From Lysobacter oculi (GTDB lineage Bacteria > Pseudomonadota > Gammaproteobacteria > Xanthomonadales > Xanthomonadaceae), in the NCBI RefSeq assembly GCF_003293695.1, contig NZ_CP029556.1, forward strand, positions 692,001 to 756,000: a DNA stretch of 64,000 nucleotides, written 5' to 3'. A model generated the notes under the pieces. That model was not told the origin of the DNA. It did not search any database and was given only the letters and a program-made list of their open reading frames with translations. Positions 35,467 to 47,321 of this stretch are shown here, in pieces; the stretch's first letter is position 1, and every line of letters starts with the position of its first letter. Made by a program: the position numbers and the translations under genes.

Positions 35467-36950
35467 GCAAGGAGTTGTTGCTGGTCGTCGACGCGGTCGC
35501 CAACGAGAAGGGCGTGCCGCCGGAAGTGATCTTCGATGCGATCGAGGCCGCGCTGGCTTCGGCCGCCAAGAAGCGCTACCCCGAACAGGACGTGGCGATC
35601 CGCGTCGCCATCGACCCCAAGGATGGCAGCTACGAGACGTTCCGCCGCTGGGAAGTGGTGGCCGATGACGTGGTGATGGAGTCCCCGGACCGCCAGCTGC
35701 GCCTGATGGACGCGCTCGACGAGAGCGAGGGCGTCGAGGTCGGTGACTTCATCGAGGAGCAGGTCGAGAACGCCGAGTTCGGCCGCATCGCCGCGCAGGC
35801 CGCCAAGCAGGTCATCGTCCAGCGCGTGCGCGAGGCCGAGCGCCAGCAGGTCGTCGACGAGTGGAAGGATCGCGTCGGCGAACTGGTCAACGGCACGGTC
35901 AAGCGCGTCGAGCGCGGCAACATCTACGTGGACCTCGGCGGCAACGCCGAAGCCTTCATCCCCAAGGACAAGGGCATCCCGCGCGACATCCTGCGTACCG
36001 GCGACCGCGTCCGCGGCTACCTGTACGACGTGCGCAGCGAGCCGCGTGGCCCGCAGCTGTTCATCAGCCGCGCCGCGCCGGAATTCATGATGGAACTGTT
36101 CCGCCTCGAGGTGCCGGAAGTCGGCCAGGGCCTGGTGGACATCAAGGCCTGCGCCCGCGACCCGGGCGACCGCGCCAAGATCGCCGTGCTGGCCTACGAC
36201 AACCGCACCGACCCGATCGGCGCCTGCATCGGCATGCGCGGTTCGCGCGTGCAGGCGGTGACCAACGAGTTGAACGGCGAGCGCGTCGACATCGTGCTGT
36301 GGAGCGACAACGCCGCGCAGTTCGTGATCAACGCGATGGCGCCGGCCGAAGTGCAGTCGATCATCGTCGATGAAGAAAAGCATTCGATGGACCTGGCCGT
36401 GGCCGAGGAACTGCTGGCCAAGGCGATCGGCAAGGGCGGCCAGAACGTGCGCCTCGCCAGCCGCCTGACCGGTTGGCAGCTCAACGTGATGACCGCTGAC
36501 CAGGTGGCCGCCAAGTCCGAGGCCGAACAGGCCGTCGCCCGCCAGCTGTTCGTGGACAAGCTGGAAGTGGACGAGGAAATCGCCGGCATCCTGGTGGCGG
36601 AAGGTTTCAGCACGGTCGAGGAAATCGCCTACGTGCCGGTCGGCGAGCTGCTGGCGGTCGAGGGCTTCGACGAGGACATCGTCGAGGAACTCCGCGCCCG
36701 CGCCCGCGACGCGCTGCTCAACGACGCGCTGGCCGCCGAGGAGGAGCTGGACGAACACCAGCCCGCCGAGGACCTGCTCGCGCTCGAAGGCATGGACGAG
36801 GCGACCGCCTACGTGCTGGCTTCGCGCGGCGTGCGCACCCGCGAGGACCTGGCCGAACTCGCCGTGGACGAGATGACCGACATCGAGGACATGGACGAGG
36901 CGCGTGCCTCGGCGCTGATCATGGAAGCACGCAAGCACTGGTTCGAGTGA
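35463..36950 (+). CDS. nusA: transcription termination/antitermination factor NusA
   Basis: Binds RNA polymerase and nascent RNA, modulating pausing, termination and antitermination. 495 residues. N-terminal polymerase-binding domain, then S1 (GTVKRVERGNIYVDLGGNAE), KH1 and KH2 (IGACIGMRGSRVQAV and KAIGKGGQNVRLASRLTGW), and two C-terminal acidic helix-hairpin repeats (EEIAYVPVGELLAVEGFDED and LLALEGMDEATAYVLASRGV). The length equals E. coli NusA. Cotranscribed with rimP (overlap); infB follows 77 bases later. Confidence 0.98.
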   Translation: MSKELLLVVDAVANEKGVPPEVIFDAIEAALASAAKKRYPEQDVAIRVAIDPKDGSYETFRRWEVVADDVVMESPDRQLRLMDALDESEGVEVGDFIEEQVENAEFGRIAAQAAKQVIVQRVREAERQQVVDEWKDRVGELVNGTVKRVERGNIYVDLGGNAEAFIPKDKGIPRDILRTGDRVRGYLYDVRSEPRGPQLFISRAAPEFMMELFRLEVPEVGQGLVDIKACARDPGDRAKIAVLAYDNRTDPIGACIGMRGSRVQAVTNELNGERVDIVLWSDNAAQFVINAMAPAEVQSIIVDEEKHSMDLAVAEELLAKAIGKGGQNVRLASRLTGWQLNVMTADQVAAKSEAEQAVARQLFVDKLEVDEEIAGILVAEGFSTVEEIAYVPVGELLAVEGFDEDIVEELRARARDALLNDALAAEEELDEHQPAEDLLALEGMDEATAYVLASRGVRTREDLAELAVDEMTDIEDMDEARASALIMEARKHWFE

Positions 36951-36973
36951 CGGGTCGGCGAAAGGCCGCACGC

Positions 36974-36979
36974 TAGAAT
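36974..36979 (+). promoter_or_regulatory. candidate internal -10 box before infB
   Basis: TAGAAT in the 77-base nusA-infB gap could give extra infB transcription. No clear -35 box accompanies it, so this is weak. Confidence 0.3.
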
Positions 36980-37027
36980 CGAAAACATCGGCCGCGCGCC
37001 TTGCGCCGGCCCGCAAACGGAAAACGC

Positions 37028-39619
37028 ATGTCGCAGAAAACCACCATCCGCAAGCTCGCCGAACTGGTCAACACGCCGGTCGAAAAGCTGCTGGAGCAAC
37101 TCTCCGAAGCCGGTATGCCGTTCAAGGACGCCGACGAGGAAGTCACGAGCGCGCAGAAGGTGAAGCTGCTCGGCTTCCTCCGTCGCACCCATGGCCGCAC
37201 CGACGCGGCAGCCGAACCGACCGGCGAGGCGCCGAAGAAGATCACCCTGTCGCGTCGCAACGTGCAGGAAATCACCGTGGGCGGCGGCCGCAACAAGCAG
37301 ACCGTCGACGTGGTGGTGCGCAAGAAGGTCACGCTGGTCAACAAGGGCGCGGGCACCGCACCGCCGTCCCCGGATGACGAGCGCGCCGATGCGCTGCGCA
37401 AGCTGGAGGAATCGCGCCAGCGCAATCTGGCCGAACAGCAGGCATTGGCCGAAGCCGATGCCCGCCGCCGCGAGGAGGCCGAGGCCGCCCGCGTGCAGGC
37501 CGAGGAAGAAGCCAAGCGCCTCGCCGCCGAGGCCGCCGAAGCAGCTGCGGTGACGACCGAAACCCCGGCCGCGCGCAAGCCCGGCACCCACGGCACGCCG
37601 CATGCGCCGCGTCCGGCCCGCCCGGAACCGGCGCGCGACGACCGCCACAACAAGGCCGCCAAGCCGCGTGGTTCGCACGTCATGGTCGCCGGTGTCGAGG
37701 ACGACGATTCCACCTCCAAGTTCGCCGGCCAGCTGCATCTGTCGGCGGCCGACCGCGCCCGTCGTGGCGCCACCCGCGGCAAGCCGAAGGCGCGTCGCGC
37801 CGTCGAGCAGTCGCGCAGTGGCGGCGGCGAGCATGGCTTCCAGCGCCCGACCGAGAAGATCGTGCGTGAAGTGGCCATCGGCGAGGCGATCACCGTCGGC
37901 GACCTCGCCCAGAAGCTCGCGCTCAAGGGCGGCGACGTGGTCAAGGCGCTGTTCAAGATGGGCGTGATGGCCACCATCACCCAGACCATCGACCACGACA
38001 CCGCGGTGCTGGTGGTCGAGGAACTCGGTCACAAGGCCGTGCGTGCCGATGCGGATGACGCGGAAACCGAACTGCTGGCCCACGTCGAGGACGTGCAGGG
38101 CGAGAAGTCGCCGCGTCCGCCGGTGGTCACCATCATGGGCCACGTCGACCACGGCAAGACCTCGCTGCTGGATTACATCCGCCGCACCAAGGTCGCCACC
38201 GGCGAGGCGGGTGGCATCACCCAGCACATCGGTGCCTACCACGTCGAAACCGACAAGGGCGTCATCAGCTTCCTGGATACGCCGGGCCATGCCGCGTTCT
38301 CGCAGATGCGTGCGCGCGGCGCCAAGCTCACCGACATCGTGGTGCTGGTGGTCGCGGCCGACGACGGCGTGATGCCGCAGACCCGCGAGGCCGTGCAGCA
38401 CGCCAAGTCCGCCGGCGTGCCGCTGATCGTCGCCATCAACAAGATCGACAAGTCCGATGCCGATCCGCTGCGCGTCAAGAACGAGCTGCTGGAAACCGAA
38501 GTCGTGGCCGAGGATTTCGGCGGCGACACGCAGATGGTCGAGCTCTCGGCCAAGACCGGCCTGGGCGTCGACAACCTGCTCGATGCGATCAGCCTGCAGG
38601 CCGAAGTGCTCGAACTGACGGCCGTGGTCGATGCCCGCGCCACCGGCGTGGTGATCGAATCCGCGCTCGACAAGGGCCGTGGCCCGGTCGCGACGGTGCT
38701 GGTCCAGCAGGGCACCCTGCAGAAGGGCGACTACCTGGTCTGCGGCGTGCAGTACGGCCGCGTCCGCGCGATGTTCGACGAGACCGGCAGCCAGGTGCAG
38801 AGCGCCGGGCCGTCGATCCCGGTGCAGGTGCTTGGCCTGTCCGGCGTGCCGGATGCGGGCGACGACTTCGTGGTCGTGGCCGACGAGCGCCTGGCCAAGG
38901 ATGTCGCGCAGCAGCGTGACGCCAAGCGCCGCGAGACCCGCCTGATGAAGCAGGCCGGCAACCGCATGGAAGACATCCTGTCGCAGATGGGCGAGGGCGC
39001 GACGCAGGCCCAGCTCAACCTGGTGGTGAAGGCCGACGTGCAGGGTTCCGTCGAGGCGCTGCGCGAGGCCCTGACCAGCCTGTCCAACGACCAGATCCGC
39101 ATCAACGTGATCGGCTCGGGCGTTGGCGGCATCACCGAATCCGACGCACAGCTGGCTGCGACCTCCAAGGCCACGGTGATCGGCTTCAACGTGCGTGCCG
39201 ACGCTTCGGCGCGCAAGGTGATCGAAGGCAACGGCGTCGACCTGCGTTACTTCTCGATCATCTATGACGTCATCGACCAGGTGAAGCAGATCGCCTCGGG
39301 CGTGCTGGGCATGGAGATCCGCGAAGAGATCATCGGCACCGCCGAAGTGATGGAAGTGTTCCGTCATTCCAGGTTCGGTTCGATCGCCGGCTCCCGCGTG
39401 ATCGAAGGCATGATCCGCCGTGGCAAGCCGATCCGCGTGCTGCGCGACGATACCGTGATCTTCTCCGGCGAACTGGATTCGCTGCGCCGCTTCAAGGAAG
39501 ACGTGGACGAAGTGCGCAACGGCACCGAGTGCGGCATCGGCGTGAAGGGCTACGACCAGGTGCGTGCCGGCGACAAGATCGAGTGCTTCGAGCGCATCGA
39601 AGTGCAGCGGACGCTCTGA
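37028..39619 (+). CDS. infB: translation initiation factor IF-2
   Basis: GTPase that brings initiator fMet-tRNA to the 30S subunit and promotes subunit joining. 863 residues. N-terminal IF2_N domain ([20 protein letters not shown]), an Ala/Glu/Arg-rich linker with coiled-coil character, a second IF2_N domain, then the G domain: G1 [13 protein letters not shown]2 around [13 protein letters not shown]3 DTPGHAAF, G4 NKID. Domain IV ends in [21 protein letters not shown] at 37028 starts [10 protein letters not shown]; in-frame codons upstream lack a ribosome site. rbfA begins 3 bases later. Confidence 0.98.
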   Translation: MSQKTTIRKLAELVNTPVEKLLEQLSEAGMPFKDADEEVTSAQKVKLLGFLRRTHGRTDAAAEPTGEAPKKITLSRRNVQEITVGGGRNKQTVDVVVRKKVTLVNKGAGTAPPSPDDERADALRKLEESRQRNLAEQQALAEADARRREEAEAARVQAEEEAKRLAAEAAEAAAVTTETPAARKPGTHGTPHAPRPARPEPARDDRHNKAAKPRGSHVMVAGVEDDDSTSKFAGQLHLSAADRARRGATRGKPKARRAVEQSRSGGGEHGFQRPTEKIVREVAIGEAITVGDLAQKLALKGGDVVKALFKMGVMATITQTIDHDTAVLVVEELGHKAVRADADDAETELLAHVEDVQGEKSPRPPVVTIMGHVDHGKTSLLDYIRRTKVATGEAGGITQHIGAYHVETDKGVISFLDTPGHAAFSQMRARGAKLTDIVVLVVAADDGVMPQTREAVQHAKSAGVPLIVAINKIDKSDADPLRVKNELLETEVVAEDFGGDTQMVELSAKTGLGVDNLLDAISLQAEVLELTAVVDARATGVVIESALDKGRGPVATVLVQQGTLQKGDYLVCGVQYGRVRAMFDETGSQVQSAGPSIPVQVLGLSGVPDAGDDFVVVADERLAKDVAQQRDAKRRETRLMKQAGNRMEDILSQMGEGATQAQLNLVVKADVQGSVEALREALTSLSNDQIRINVIGSGVGGITESDAQLAATSKATVIGFNVRADASARKVIEGNGVDLRYFSIIYDVIDQVKQIASGVLGMEIREEIIGTAEVMEVFRHSRFGSIAGSRVIEGMIRRGKPIRVLRDDTVIFSGELDSLRRFKEDVDEVRNGTECGIGVKGYDQVRAGDKIECFERIEVQRTL

Positions 39620-39622
39620 CGC

Positions 39623-40012
39623 GTGGCAGGACAGCGCAAATCGTTCCACCGGACCGATCGGGTCTCGGCGCAGATGCGCCGGGACCTGGGCACCCTGGTC
39701 CACAACGCGGTGCGTGAACTGGGCCTGCCCTCGGTCAGCGTGTCCGATGTCGAGGTCACCCGTGACCTGGCCCATGCCAAGGTCTTCGTCACCGCATTGC
39801 AGGCCGAACGTTCGGCCGAAGCGGTGGCGGGGCTCAAGGCGCACGCCAAGGAAATCCGCTACGAGCTGGCGCATGTGATGAAGCTTCGGCACGTGCCGGA
39901 ACTGCATTTCTTCTACGACGATTCGGTGGACCGCGGCGAGCGCATCGACACCCTGCTGCGCGATCTTCCCGATACCGACGACGCCGCCGCGCCCAGCGAC
40001 GAAGCCGAGTAA
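39623..40012 (+). CDS. rbfA: 30S ribosome-binding factor RbfA
   Basis: Cold-adaptation and 16S rRNA 5'-helix maturation factor with a KH-like fold. 129 residues. The family blocks are [40 protein letters not shown] and the C-terminal [23 protein letters not shown] start 3 bases after infB. A short acidic tail ([13 protein letters not shown]) ends it. Confidence 0.97.
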   Translation: MAGQRKSFHRTDRVSAQMRRDLGTLVHNAVRELGLPSVSVSDVEVTRDLAHAKVFVTALQAERSAEAVAGLKAHAKEIRYELAHVMKLRHVPELHFFYDDSVDRGERIDTLLRDLPDTDDAAAPSDEAE

Positions 40013-40038
40013 GCGCCGCGCGCCCGCGCGCCGCGACC

Positions 40039-40044
40039 TACAAT
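40039..40044 (+). promoter_or_regulatory. candidate -10 box at the truB start
   Basis: TACAAT ends 6 bases before the truB ATG. If used, transcription would begin at or beside the start codon, giving a leaderless mRNA. The -35 region is not convincing. Confidence 0.35.
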
Positions 40045-40050
40045 CCCCGC

Positions 40051-41025
40051 ATGTCGAAACCGCGCACGCGCCATCGCTTCCGCAAGCTCCACGGCATCCT
40101 GCTGCTGGACAAGGCGAGCGGGCCGAGTTCCAACCAGGCCCTGCAGCGCGTCCGCCATCTGTTCCGCGCGGAGAAGGCCGGGCATACCGGCGCACTGGAT
40201 CCGCTCGCCACCGGCCTGCTGCCGGTCTGCTTTGGCGAGGCGACGAAGATCGCCGGCGGCCTGCTCGGTGCGCGCAAGGCCTACGAGACCGTGGCCCGGC
40301 TCGGCATCACCACCGATACCGATGACGCCGAAGGCCAGGTGCTGCGCGAACGCCCGGTGCCGCCGCTCGACATCGCCACCATCGATGCGGCTCTGGCCCG
40401 GTTCAGCGGCCGCATCCAGCAGGTGCCGCCGATCTATTCGGCGCTCAAGCGTGGCGGCGAGCCGCTGTACGCGAAAGCGCGCCGCGGCGAGACCATCGAG
40501 ATCGAACCGCGCGAGGTCGATGTCCACGAGTTCAGCCTGCAATCGGCGGCCGACCTGCTGGACACTGCGCCCAAGCTGCGCCTGCATGTGGAATGCGGAT
40601 CCGGCACCTATGTGCGCTCGCTGGTGCGCGACCTGGGCGAACTGCTCGGCTGTGGTGCGCACGTGACCGAGCTGCGCCGGCTCTGGGTGGACCCGTTCCG
40701 CGAGCCGAGGATGTGGACGATGGAGGCGCTCGAAGCCATGGCCGAGCGTGGCGAGCACCATCTCGATGCCTGCCTGCTGCCGATCGAGGCCGGCATGGTG
40801 TCCTGGCCGGAAGTGCGCCTGGTCGAGGCGCAGGCCGCGCGCCTGGGGCAGGGCCAGACCGTGCGGGCCGCGTTCCGCCACCTGGGCGAGGTCGCCGTCT
40901 GCGATGCCGATGGCCGTGCACTCGGCCTGGGCCACATCGACGCCGAGGGCGTGCTGCGCCCGAAACGCCTGTTCAGCTGGGCCAGCGCCACGCCGGTCCA
41001 GCCCATGGCACCGCCGGCCGCCTAG
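40051..41025 (+). CDS. truB: tRNA pseudouridine(55) synthase TruB
   Basis: Makes pseudouridine 55 in the T-loop of tRNAs. 324 residues. The catalytic Asp is in the [17 protein letters not shown] motif. Conserved blocks [38 protein letters not shown] and [16 protein letters not shown] follow, and a PUA-type domain lies at the C-terminus. The start is the ATG 38 bases after rbfA. rpsO follows after a promoter-containing gap. Confidence 0.98.
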   Translation: MSKPRTRHRFRKLHGILLLDKASGPSSNQALQRVRHLFRAEKAGHTGALDPLATGLLPVCFGEATKIAGGLLGARKAYETVARLGITTDTDDAEGQVLRERPVPPLDIATIDAALARFSGRIQQVPPIYSALKRGGEPLYAKARRGETIEIEPREVDVHEFSLQSAADLLDTAPKLRLHVECGSGTYVRSLVRDLGELLGCGAHVTELRRLWVDPFREPRMWTMEALEAMAERGEHHLDACLLPIEAGMVSWPEVRLVEAQAARLGQGQTVRAAFRHLGEVAVCDADGRALGLGHIDAEGVLRPKRLFSWASATPVQPMAPPAA

Positions 41026-41034
41026 GCCCGCGCC

Positions 41035-41064
41035 TTGCCGCTGCCGGTCCTTCGGGGCTACAAT
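41035..41064 (+). promoter_or_regulatory. promoter of rpsO
   Basis: TTGCCG (41035-41040) and TACAAT (41059-41064) with an 18-base spacer. The remaining leader of about 110 bases before rpsO contains hairpin potential (GCCGTTTTCACGGC at 41071-41084) and may hold the S15 autoregulatory structure known in E. coli; that is inference. Confidence 0.7.
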
Positions 41065-41179
41065 TCGCGCGCCGTTTTCACGGCGATCCATTCCTTCAGT
41101 TCACGGCGGACCGGCGGTGCGCCCGGGGCCATTTGCCCCGCGACGTTCCTGCCCTTCACGCATCTACAGAGATAACGAC

Positions 41180-41440
41180 ATGTCCATCGACACCAGCCAG
41201 ATCATCGAAGACAACAAGCGCGGCACCAACGACACCGGTTCGCCGGAAGTCCAGGTCGCCCTGCTCACCGCGCGCATCGTGCACCTGACCGAGCACTTCA
41301 AGACCCACAAGAAGGACCACCACAGCCGTCGTGGCCTGCTCAAGCTGGTCAACCGCCGCCGCAGCCTGCTCGACTACCTGCACCGCAAGGATGCCGTGCG
41401 CTACAAGGCCCTGATCCAGAAGCTGGGTCTGCGCCGCTAA
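41180..41440 (+). CDS. rpsO: 30S ribosomal protein S15
   Basis: Primary 16S rRNA-binding protein of the small-subunit platform; it also represses its own translation in E. coli. 86 residues, four-helix fold. [19 protein letters not shown] and the RNA-contacting [19 protein letters not shown] segment ([19 protein letters not shown]) with [12 protein letters not shown] identify it. It is preceded by its own promoter and followed by a strong terminator, so it can be expressed apart from truB and pnp. Confidence 0.98.
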   Translation: MSIDTSQIIEDNKRGTNDTGSPEVQVALLTARIVHLTEHFKTHKKDHHSRRGLLKLVNRRRSLLDYLHRKDAVRYKALIQKLGLRR

Positions 41441-41450
41441 GAACACCCCG

Positions 41451-41484
41451 ACCGCGGCGCCCCCAAGCGCCGCGGTTTTGTTTT
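41451..41484 (+). terminator. intrinsic terminator between rpsO and pnp
   Basis: A 10-base-pair stem ACCGCGGCGC/GCGCCGCGGT with a 6-base loop and TTTTGTTTT. It ends most rpsO transcripts; readthrough or RNase processing could still feed pnp. Confidence 0.9.
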
Positions 41485-41580
41485 GACCGCAGTCGCAACA
41501 CCGCATCATCCCAAGCAACACGCGCGCCGCACGGGCAGGGGCCCGGCGGTTCATCACGCAAGAGACACCAAGGAACAGAC

Positions 41581-43692
<2,112 letters not shown>

Positions 43693-43715
43693 TCGGTTCC
43701 GCATCGCTGCAAGGG

Positions 43716-43739
43716 AAACGGGCCTTCGGGCCCGTTTTT
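43716..43739 (+). terminator. intrinsic terminator after pnp
   Basis: A stem AAACGGGCC/GGCCCGTTT with a TTCG tetraloop and five T residues, starting 23 bases after the pnp stop. Confidence 0.93.
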
Positions 43740-43808
43740 CGTTGGCGGGGTGGATGCACAGGCGTCGCGCATCGCGGGCCGGCCATGCCCCTACAATCAT
43801 CGGCACTC

Positions 43809-44234
43809 ATGCAGCTGGCGGGCGGGATGCTGGACAAGCAGCAATATCGGATGTTGTCGGAGTTCCGCCATGCGATGGCCGGCTTCCTCCAGTTCAGCCA
43901 GCAGACCACGCATGCGGCGGGCCTGACGCCCGCGCAGTACCAGATGCTGCTGCACCTGCAGGGCTTTCCGGGCCGTGACTGGGCGACGATCAGCGAACTG
44001 GCCGAGCGCATGCAGGCCAGCCATCCGGCCACCGCCGCGCTGGTGAAACGCGCGCAGCAGATCGGCTTGGTGACCAAGCAACGCGGGCGTGAGGACGGGC
44101 GCTGCGTGGAGATCCACGCCACGCCGCATGCCCGTGAATTGATCGCGCGGGTGGCGGGCAGCCATGCGGACGAACTCGCGCGCTTGCGCGGCGTGTTTGC
44201 CGCGGCGACATCGATCCGCCCGGCGAAGCGCTGA
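43809..44234 (+). CDS. MarR-family transcriptional regulator
   Basis: Winged helix-turn-helix dimeric repressor, usually responsive to phenolics or oxidants. About 141 residues. The DNA-binding core is ISELAERMQASHPATAALVKRAQQ (helix-turn-helix) followed by the wing KQRGREDGRCVEIHATP. N-terminal and C-terminal helices form the dimer interface. Start uncertain: ATGs at 43785, 43809 and 43827 are in frame. A TACAAT box at 43791-43796 makes 43785 unlikely and 43809 or 43827 better. It stands alone between pnp and dinB; the target is unknown, and dinB is convergent with it. Confidence 0.85.
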   Translation: MQLAGGMLDKQQYRMLSEFRHAMAGFLQFSQQTTHAAGLTPAQYQMLLHLQGFPGRDWATISELAERMQASHPATAALVKRAQQIGLVTKQRGREDGRCVEIHATPHARELIARVAGSHADELARLRGVFAAATSIRPAKR

Positions 44235-44240
44235 GCCGCC

Positions 44241-45329
44241 TCAGCTTTCCTCGAACAATCCCGGTTGCGGGTCGGCGTCGCGGTCGACGAAGCCGGACAG
44301 CCCGACCCCCACCAGCCGGTAACGCGTGTGTACCGGCAACGCCACGCGCTCGCGCAGGCCGCTCGCACGTTCGCGCAACATGGCTTCGCTCTGTGGCGGC
44401 ACCGGCAAGGTGAGGCTGCGGGTGAGCGTGCGGAAGTCGGAAGTCTTGAGCTTCAACACCACGATGCGTGCCAGCCGCTGCGGATGCACGGCGAGTTCGC
44501 GCTGGTAGCCGGCCCAGGTCTTCGCCGCGAGTATTTCGATGTGCGGCGCCAGCGCTTCCAGCGGCAGGTCTTCGGCGAAGGTGTCTTCGCTGGAGATCTG
44601 CAAGGTCGCGCGCTCGCTGCAGACCACGCGTTCGTCGATGCCGTGGGCGAGTTCATGAAGCCGCATCCCCCATCGCCCGAATTCCGCCTGCAGGAACTCG
44701 GGCGATGTGGCGCGGACATCGGCGCAGGTTTCCAGGCCGAAGGCTTTCAGCCGCTCGCTGGTCACCCGGCCGACGCCCGGCAGGCGGGCCAGCGGCAAGG
44801 GCGCGAGGAATGCATCGACCTGGTGCGGCTTGAGCACGAACTGGCCGTCGGGCTTGTTCCAGTCGCTGGCGATCTTGGCGAGGAATTTGTTGGGCGCGAT
44901 GCCGGCCGAGGCGGTGAGCGATGTCTCCTCGCGGATCGCGGCGCGGATGTCGAGCGCGATCGCGGTGGCGCTGCCGAGATCGTGCTTGGGCGAAGTGACA
45001 TCGAGATAGGCTTCGTCGAGCGAGAGTGGCTCGATGAGATCGGTATGGCGTGCGAAGATCTCGCGGACCTGCCGCGATACCGCCTTGTAGCGGCTGAAAT
45101 CCGGCGGCACGAAGACGGCATCCGGGCAGAGGCGTTCCGCACGCATCGCCGGCATCGCCGAACGCACGCCGAAGGTGCGCGCCTCGTAGCTGGCCGCGCA
45201 CACCACCGAGCGCGCACCGCGCCAGGCCACGACCACCGGGCGGCCACGCAGGGCGGGATCATCGCGCTGCTCGACCGACGCATAGAACGCGTCCATGTCG
45301 ACGTGGATGATCTTGCGTTGCGCGGCCAT
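44241..45329 (-). CDS. dinB: DNA polymerase IV (Y-family)
   Basis: Error-prone translesion polymerase able to extend distorted primer ends. 362 residues, family length. Catalytic motifs: HVDMDAFYASVEQRDDP with the first metal-binding Asp, and PLSLDEAYLDVT with the Asp-Glu pair. The helix-hairpin-helix region is RLPGVGRVTSERLKAFGL. A C-terminal little-finger domain follows; no beta-clamp motif was positively identified at the end (PQPGLFEES has a QPGLF that fits the clamp-binding pattern). No LexA box was recognised upstream. Confidence 0.95.
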   Translation of the reverse strand: MAAQRKIIHVDMDAFYASVEQRDDPALRGRPVVVAWRGARSVVCAASYEARTFGVRSAMPAMRAERLCPDAVFVPPDFSRYKAVSRQVREIFARHTDLIEPLSLDEAYLDVTSPKHDLGSATAIALDIRAAIREETSLTASAGIAPNKFLAKIASDWNKPDGQFVLKPHQVDAFLAPLPLARLPGVGRVTSERLKAFGLETCADVRATSPEFLQAEFGRWGMRLHELAHGIDERVVCSERATLQISSEDTFAEDLPLEALAPHIEILAAKTWAGYQRELAVHPQRLARIVVLKLKTSDFRTLTRSLTLPVPPQSEAMLRERASGLRERVALPVHTRYRLVGVGLSGFVDRDADPQPGLFEES

Positions 45330-45422
45330 GCGCCATTGTCGCGCGCATGGCAGTGGTCCGCGACTTCACTGCGGTGGCGCGCGGTTTCTGGCAGTCTTCC
45401 CGCATCCATGACGAGGCCCGCG

Positions 45423-46049
45423 ATGAACGCGACGAAAAAGCGCCATTTCTCGATGCTCCGTGATTTCCACCTGGCCGACTGGTTCACGCTGGCCAATGCG
45501 TTCTGCGGCACCGGCGCGATCTTCGCGGCGATGCGCTTCCTGCAGGACGGCGTGGTGCGCGACCTGCTGATCGGCATGGCGCTGATCCCGCTGGCTTTCA
45601 TCTTCGATGCGCTTGATGGCCGCATCGCGCGCTGGCGCAAGGTCGCATCCACGCTGGGCCGCGAGCTGGATTCGCTGGCCGATGTCATTTCGTTCGGTGT
45701 CGCGCCCGCCGCGCTCGCATATGCCTGCGGCATGCAGGGCGGTTGGGACTGGATCGTGCTGAGCTACTTCGTCGGCTGCGGCGTGAGCCGGTTGGCGCGC
45801 TACAACGTGACCGCCGAGCAGCTCTCCGGCGACGAGGGCAAGGTCAAGTATTTCGAAGGTACGCCGATCCCCACCAGCCTGGCGCTGGTCGTGGTGCTCG
45901 CCGTGGCCACCATGCAGGGCGCGATCGGTCCCGCGCTGTGGGGCGGCGTGATGCAACTGGGGCCGTGGCAGTTCCACCCGCTGGTGCTGATCTTCGCGCT
46001 GTCCGGCTCGTTGATGATCAGCAAGACCTTGCGCATTCCCAAGCCCTGA
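45423..46049 (+). CDS. pssA: CDP-diacylglycerol-serine O-phosphatidyltransferase
   Basis: Makes phosphatidylserine, the precursor of phosphatidylethanolamine, in the inner membrane. 208 residues with about six helices. The CDP-alcohol phosphatidyltransferase signature D-x2-DG-x2-AR-x8-G-x3-D-x3-D is complete: DALDGRIARWRKV, then STLGRELDSLADVISFG. This small membrane form differs from the E. coli PLD-type PssA. ATG 45423 has a GAGG 6 bases upstream; ATG 45408 is an alternative. Divergent from dinB. An acyl chain or alcohol other than serine cannot be fully excluded, but PE+YGTPIPTSLA-type residues (FEGTPIPTSLAL) fit PssA. Confidence 0.88.
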   Translation: MNATKKRHFSMLRDFHLADWFTLANAFCGTGAIFAAMRFLQDGVVRDLLIGMALIPLAFIFDALDGRIARWRKVASTLGRELDSLADVISFGVAPAALAYACGMQGGWDWIVLSYFVGCGVSRLARYNVTAEQLSGDEGKVKYFEGTPIPTSLALVVVLAVATMQGAIGPALWGGVMQLGPWQFHPLVLIFALSGSLMISKTLRIPKP

Positions 46050-46077
46050 ACGCGTCGGGCGCGTAAAGCCTGCGTGC

Positions 46078-46083
46078 TAGCAT
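46078..46083 (+). promoter_or_regulatory. candidate -10 box of phaEC
   Basis: TAGCAT lies 28 bases before the phaE ATG, and an AGGAGG ribosome site lies at 46096-46101. The -35 region is weak. Confidence 0.35.
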
Positions 46084-46105
46084 CGGGCGGCACACAGGAG
46101 GCGCC

Positions 46106-47320
46106 ATGGCGACGCAGGATTGGAGCGGGGACTTCGATGCCCTCGCGCGGCAGTACTGGAACGGCTGGAACGAGATGATGCGGCAGGCAGCCGGTGCGCA
46201 GGCCGCGCCGGCATCCCCGTTCGCGGGCATGGGGCAGGGGTTTGTGATGCCGGGTTTCGGCGCGCCGGCCTTCGCCCAACCCGCTTGGCCGGGCGCGATG
46301 CCGGGCATGGGCGGCTGGCAGGATGCGCTGTCGCAGTGGAGCCGCATCGCGCAATCGATGGGCGGGCAGCGTCCGCCGGATCTCGCCGATACCGTCGAAG
46401 CCACGCTCGGCCGCTTCCAGCAGCAGTCCGGCGACTGGTATGGCCGCATGCAGCAGCTGGCGGGCCAGTATGCCGGTCAGGCGGTGGACGCGGGCGAGAT
46501 CGCCGCGCGCTGGAAAGAGATGTTGGAAAGCCAGGGCGACGGTGCGTGGCTGGAGATGTTCCGTGGCATGCAGTCGCCGAACATGCACGGCTTCGACGCG
46601 TGGTACGAGGCGGTGCAGCCGATGCTCGCCGGCTGGCGCAGCGAGGCGCGTGGCTGGCTGGGCCTGCCGACCTTCGGGTTGGCGCGCGAACACCAGGAGC
46701 GCCTGCAGAAGCTGATGCAGGCGCAGCTCGACTACCAGGACACGATGTCGGCGCACAACGCGATGCTGTCGAAGTCAGCGCAGGCGGCTTACGCCAACTT
46801 CGAGAAGAAGCTCGCTGAACACGAGATGCCGGGGCTGGAGATCACCAGCGCCCGTGCGTTGTTCGACCTGTGGATCGATGCGGCGGAAGACGCCTTCGCC
46901 GACATGGCGCTGTCGCCCGACTACCGCGAGACCTATGGCGCGATGGTCAATGCACAGATGCGCCTGCGCAACGATGTGCAGAAGGAGATCGAGCAGGCCA
47001 CCGGTCTGCTCGGTATGCCGACGCGCACCGAGATCGAGGCGGCGCATCGCAAGATCGCCGAGCTTGAGCGGCTGGTGCGGCGGATGGCGCGGGGCGATGC
47101 GGCATCGGCTTCCACCGCGCGTTCGGCGGAAGCACCGGCAGCGCCGCGTCGCGCACCGACGCGCAGGGCGGCGCCGATGCCGGCGTCGAAGCCGGCATCG
47201 AAACCCGCCACGAAGAAGGCGACGAAGAAGGCCGCTGTCCGCAAGCCCGCGGTCAAGAAAACGGCGAAGAAAGCCGCGCCGAAAAAGACCGCCCGCAAGA
47301 CCGTGAAACGGAGCCGCTGA
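46106..47320 (+). CDS. phaE: class III PHA synthase subunit PhaE with lysine-rich tail
   Basis: Accessory subunit that, with PhaC, forms class III polyhydroxyalkanoate synthase at the granule surface. 404 residues. The N-terminal part (QDWSGDFDALARQYWNGWNE) and the helical middle (SQWSRIAQSMGG, YEAVQPMLAGW, FDLWIDAAEDAFADMALSP) match PhaE. The last about 60 residues are unlike the rest: an Ala/Lys/Pro repeat tail (ASKPASKPATKKATKKAA, AVKKTAKKAAPKKTARK) resembling histone H1 or the DNA-binding tail of phasin PhaF. AGGAGG 4 bases before the ATG. phaC starts 1 base after its stop. Confidence 0.92.
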   Translation: MATQDWSGDFDALARQYWNGWNEMMRQAAGAQAAPASPFAGMGQGFVMPGFGAPAFAQPAWPGAMPGMGGWQDALSQWSRIAQSMGGQRPPDLADTVEATLGRFQQQSGDWYGRMQQLAGQYAGQAVDAGEIAARWKEMLESQGDGAWLEMFRGMQSPNMHGFDAWYEAVQPMLAGWRSEARGWLGLPTFGLAREHQERLQKLMQAQLDYQDTMSAHNAMLSKSAQAAYANFEKKLAEHEMPGLEITSARALFDLWIDAAEDAFADMALSPDYRETYGAMVNAQMRLRNDVQKEIEQATGLLGMPTRTEIEAAHRKIAELERLVRRMARGDAASASTARSAEAPAAPRRAPTRRAAPMPASKPASKPATKKATKKAAVRKPAVKKTAKKAAPKKTARKTVKRSR

Positions 47321-47321
47321 C

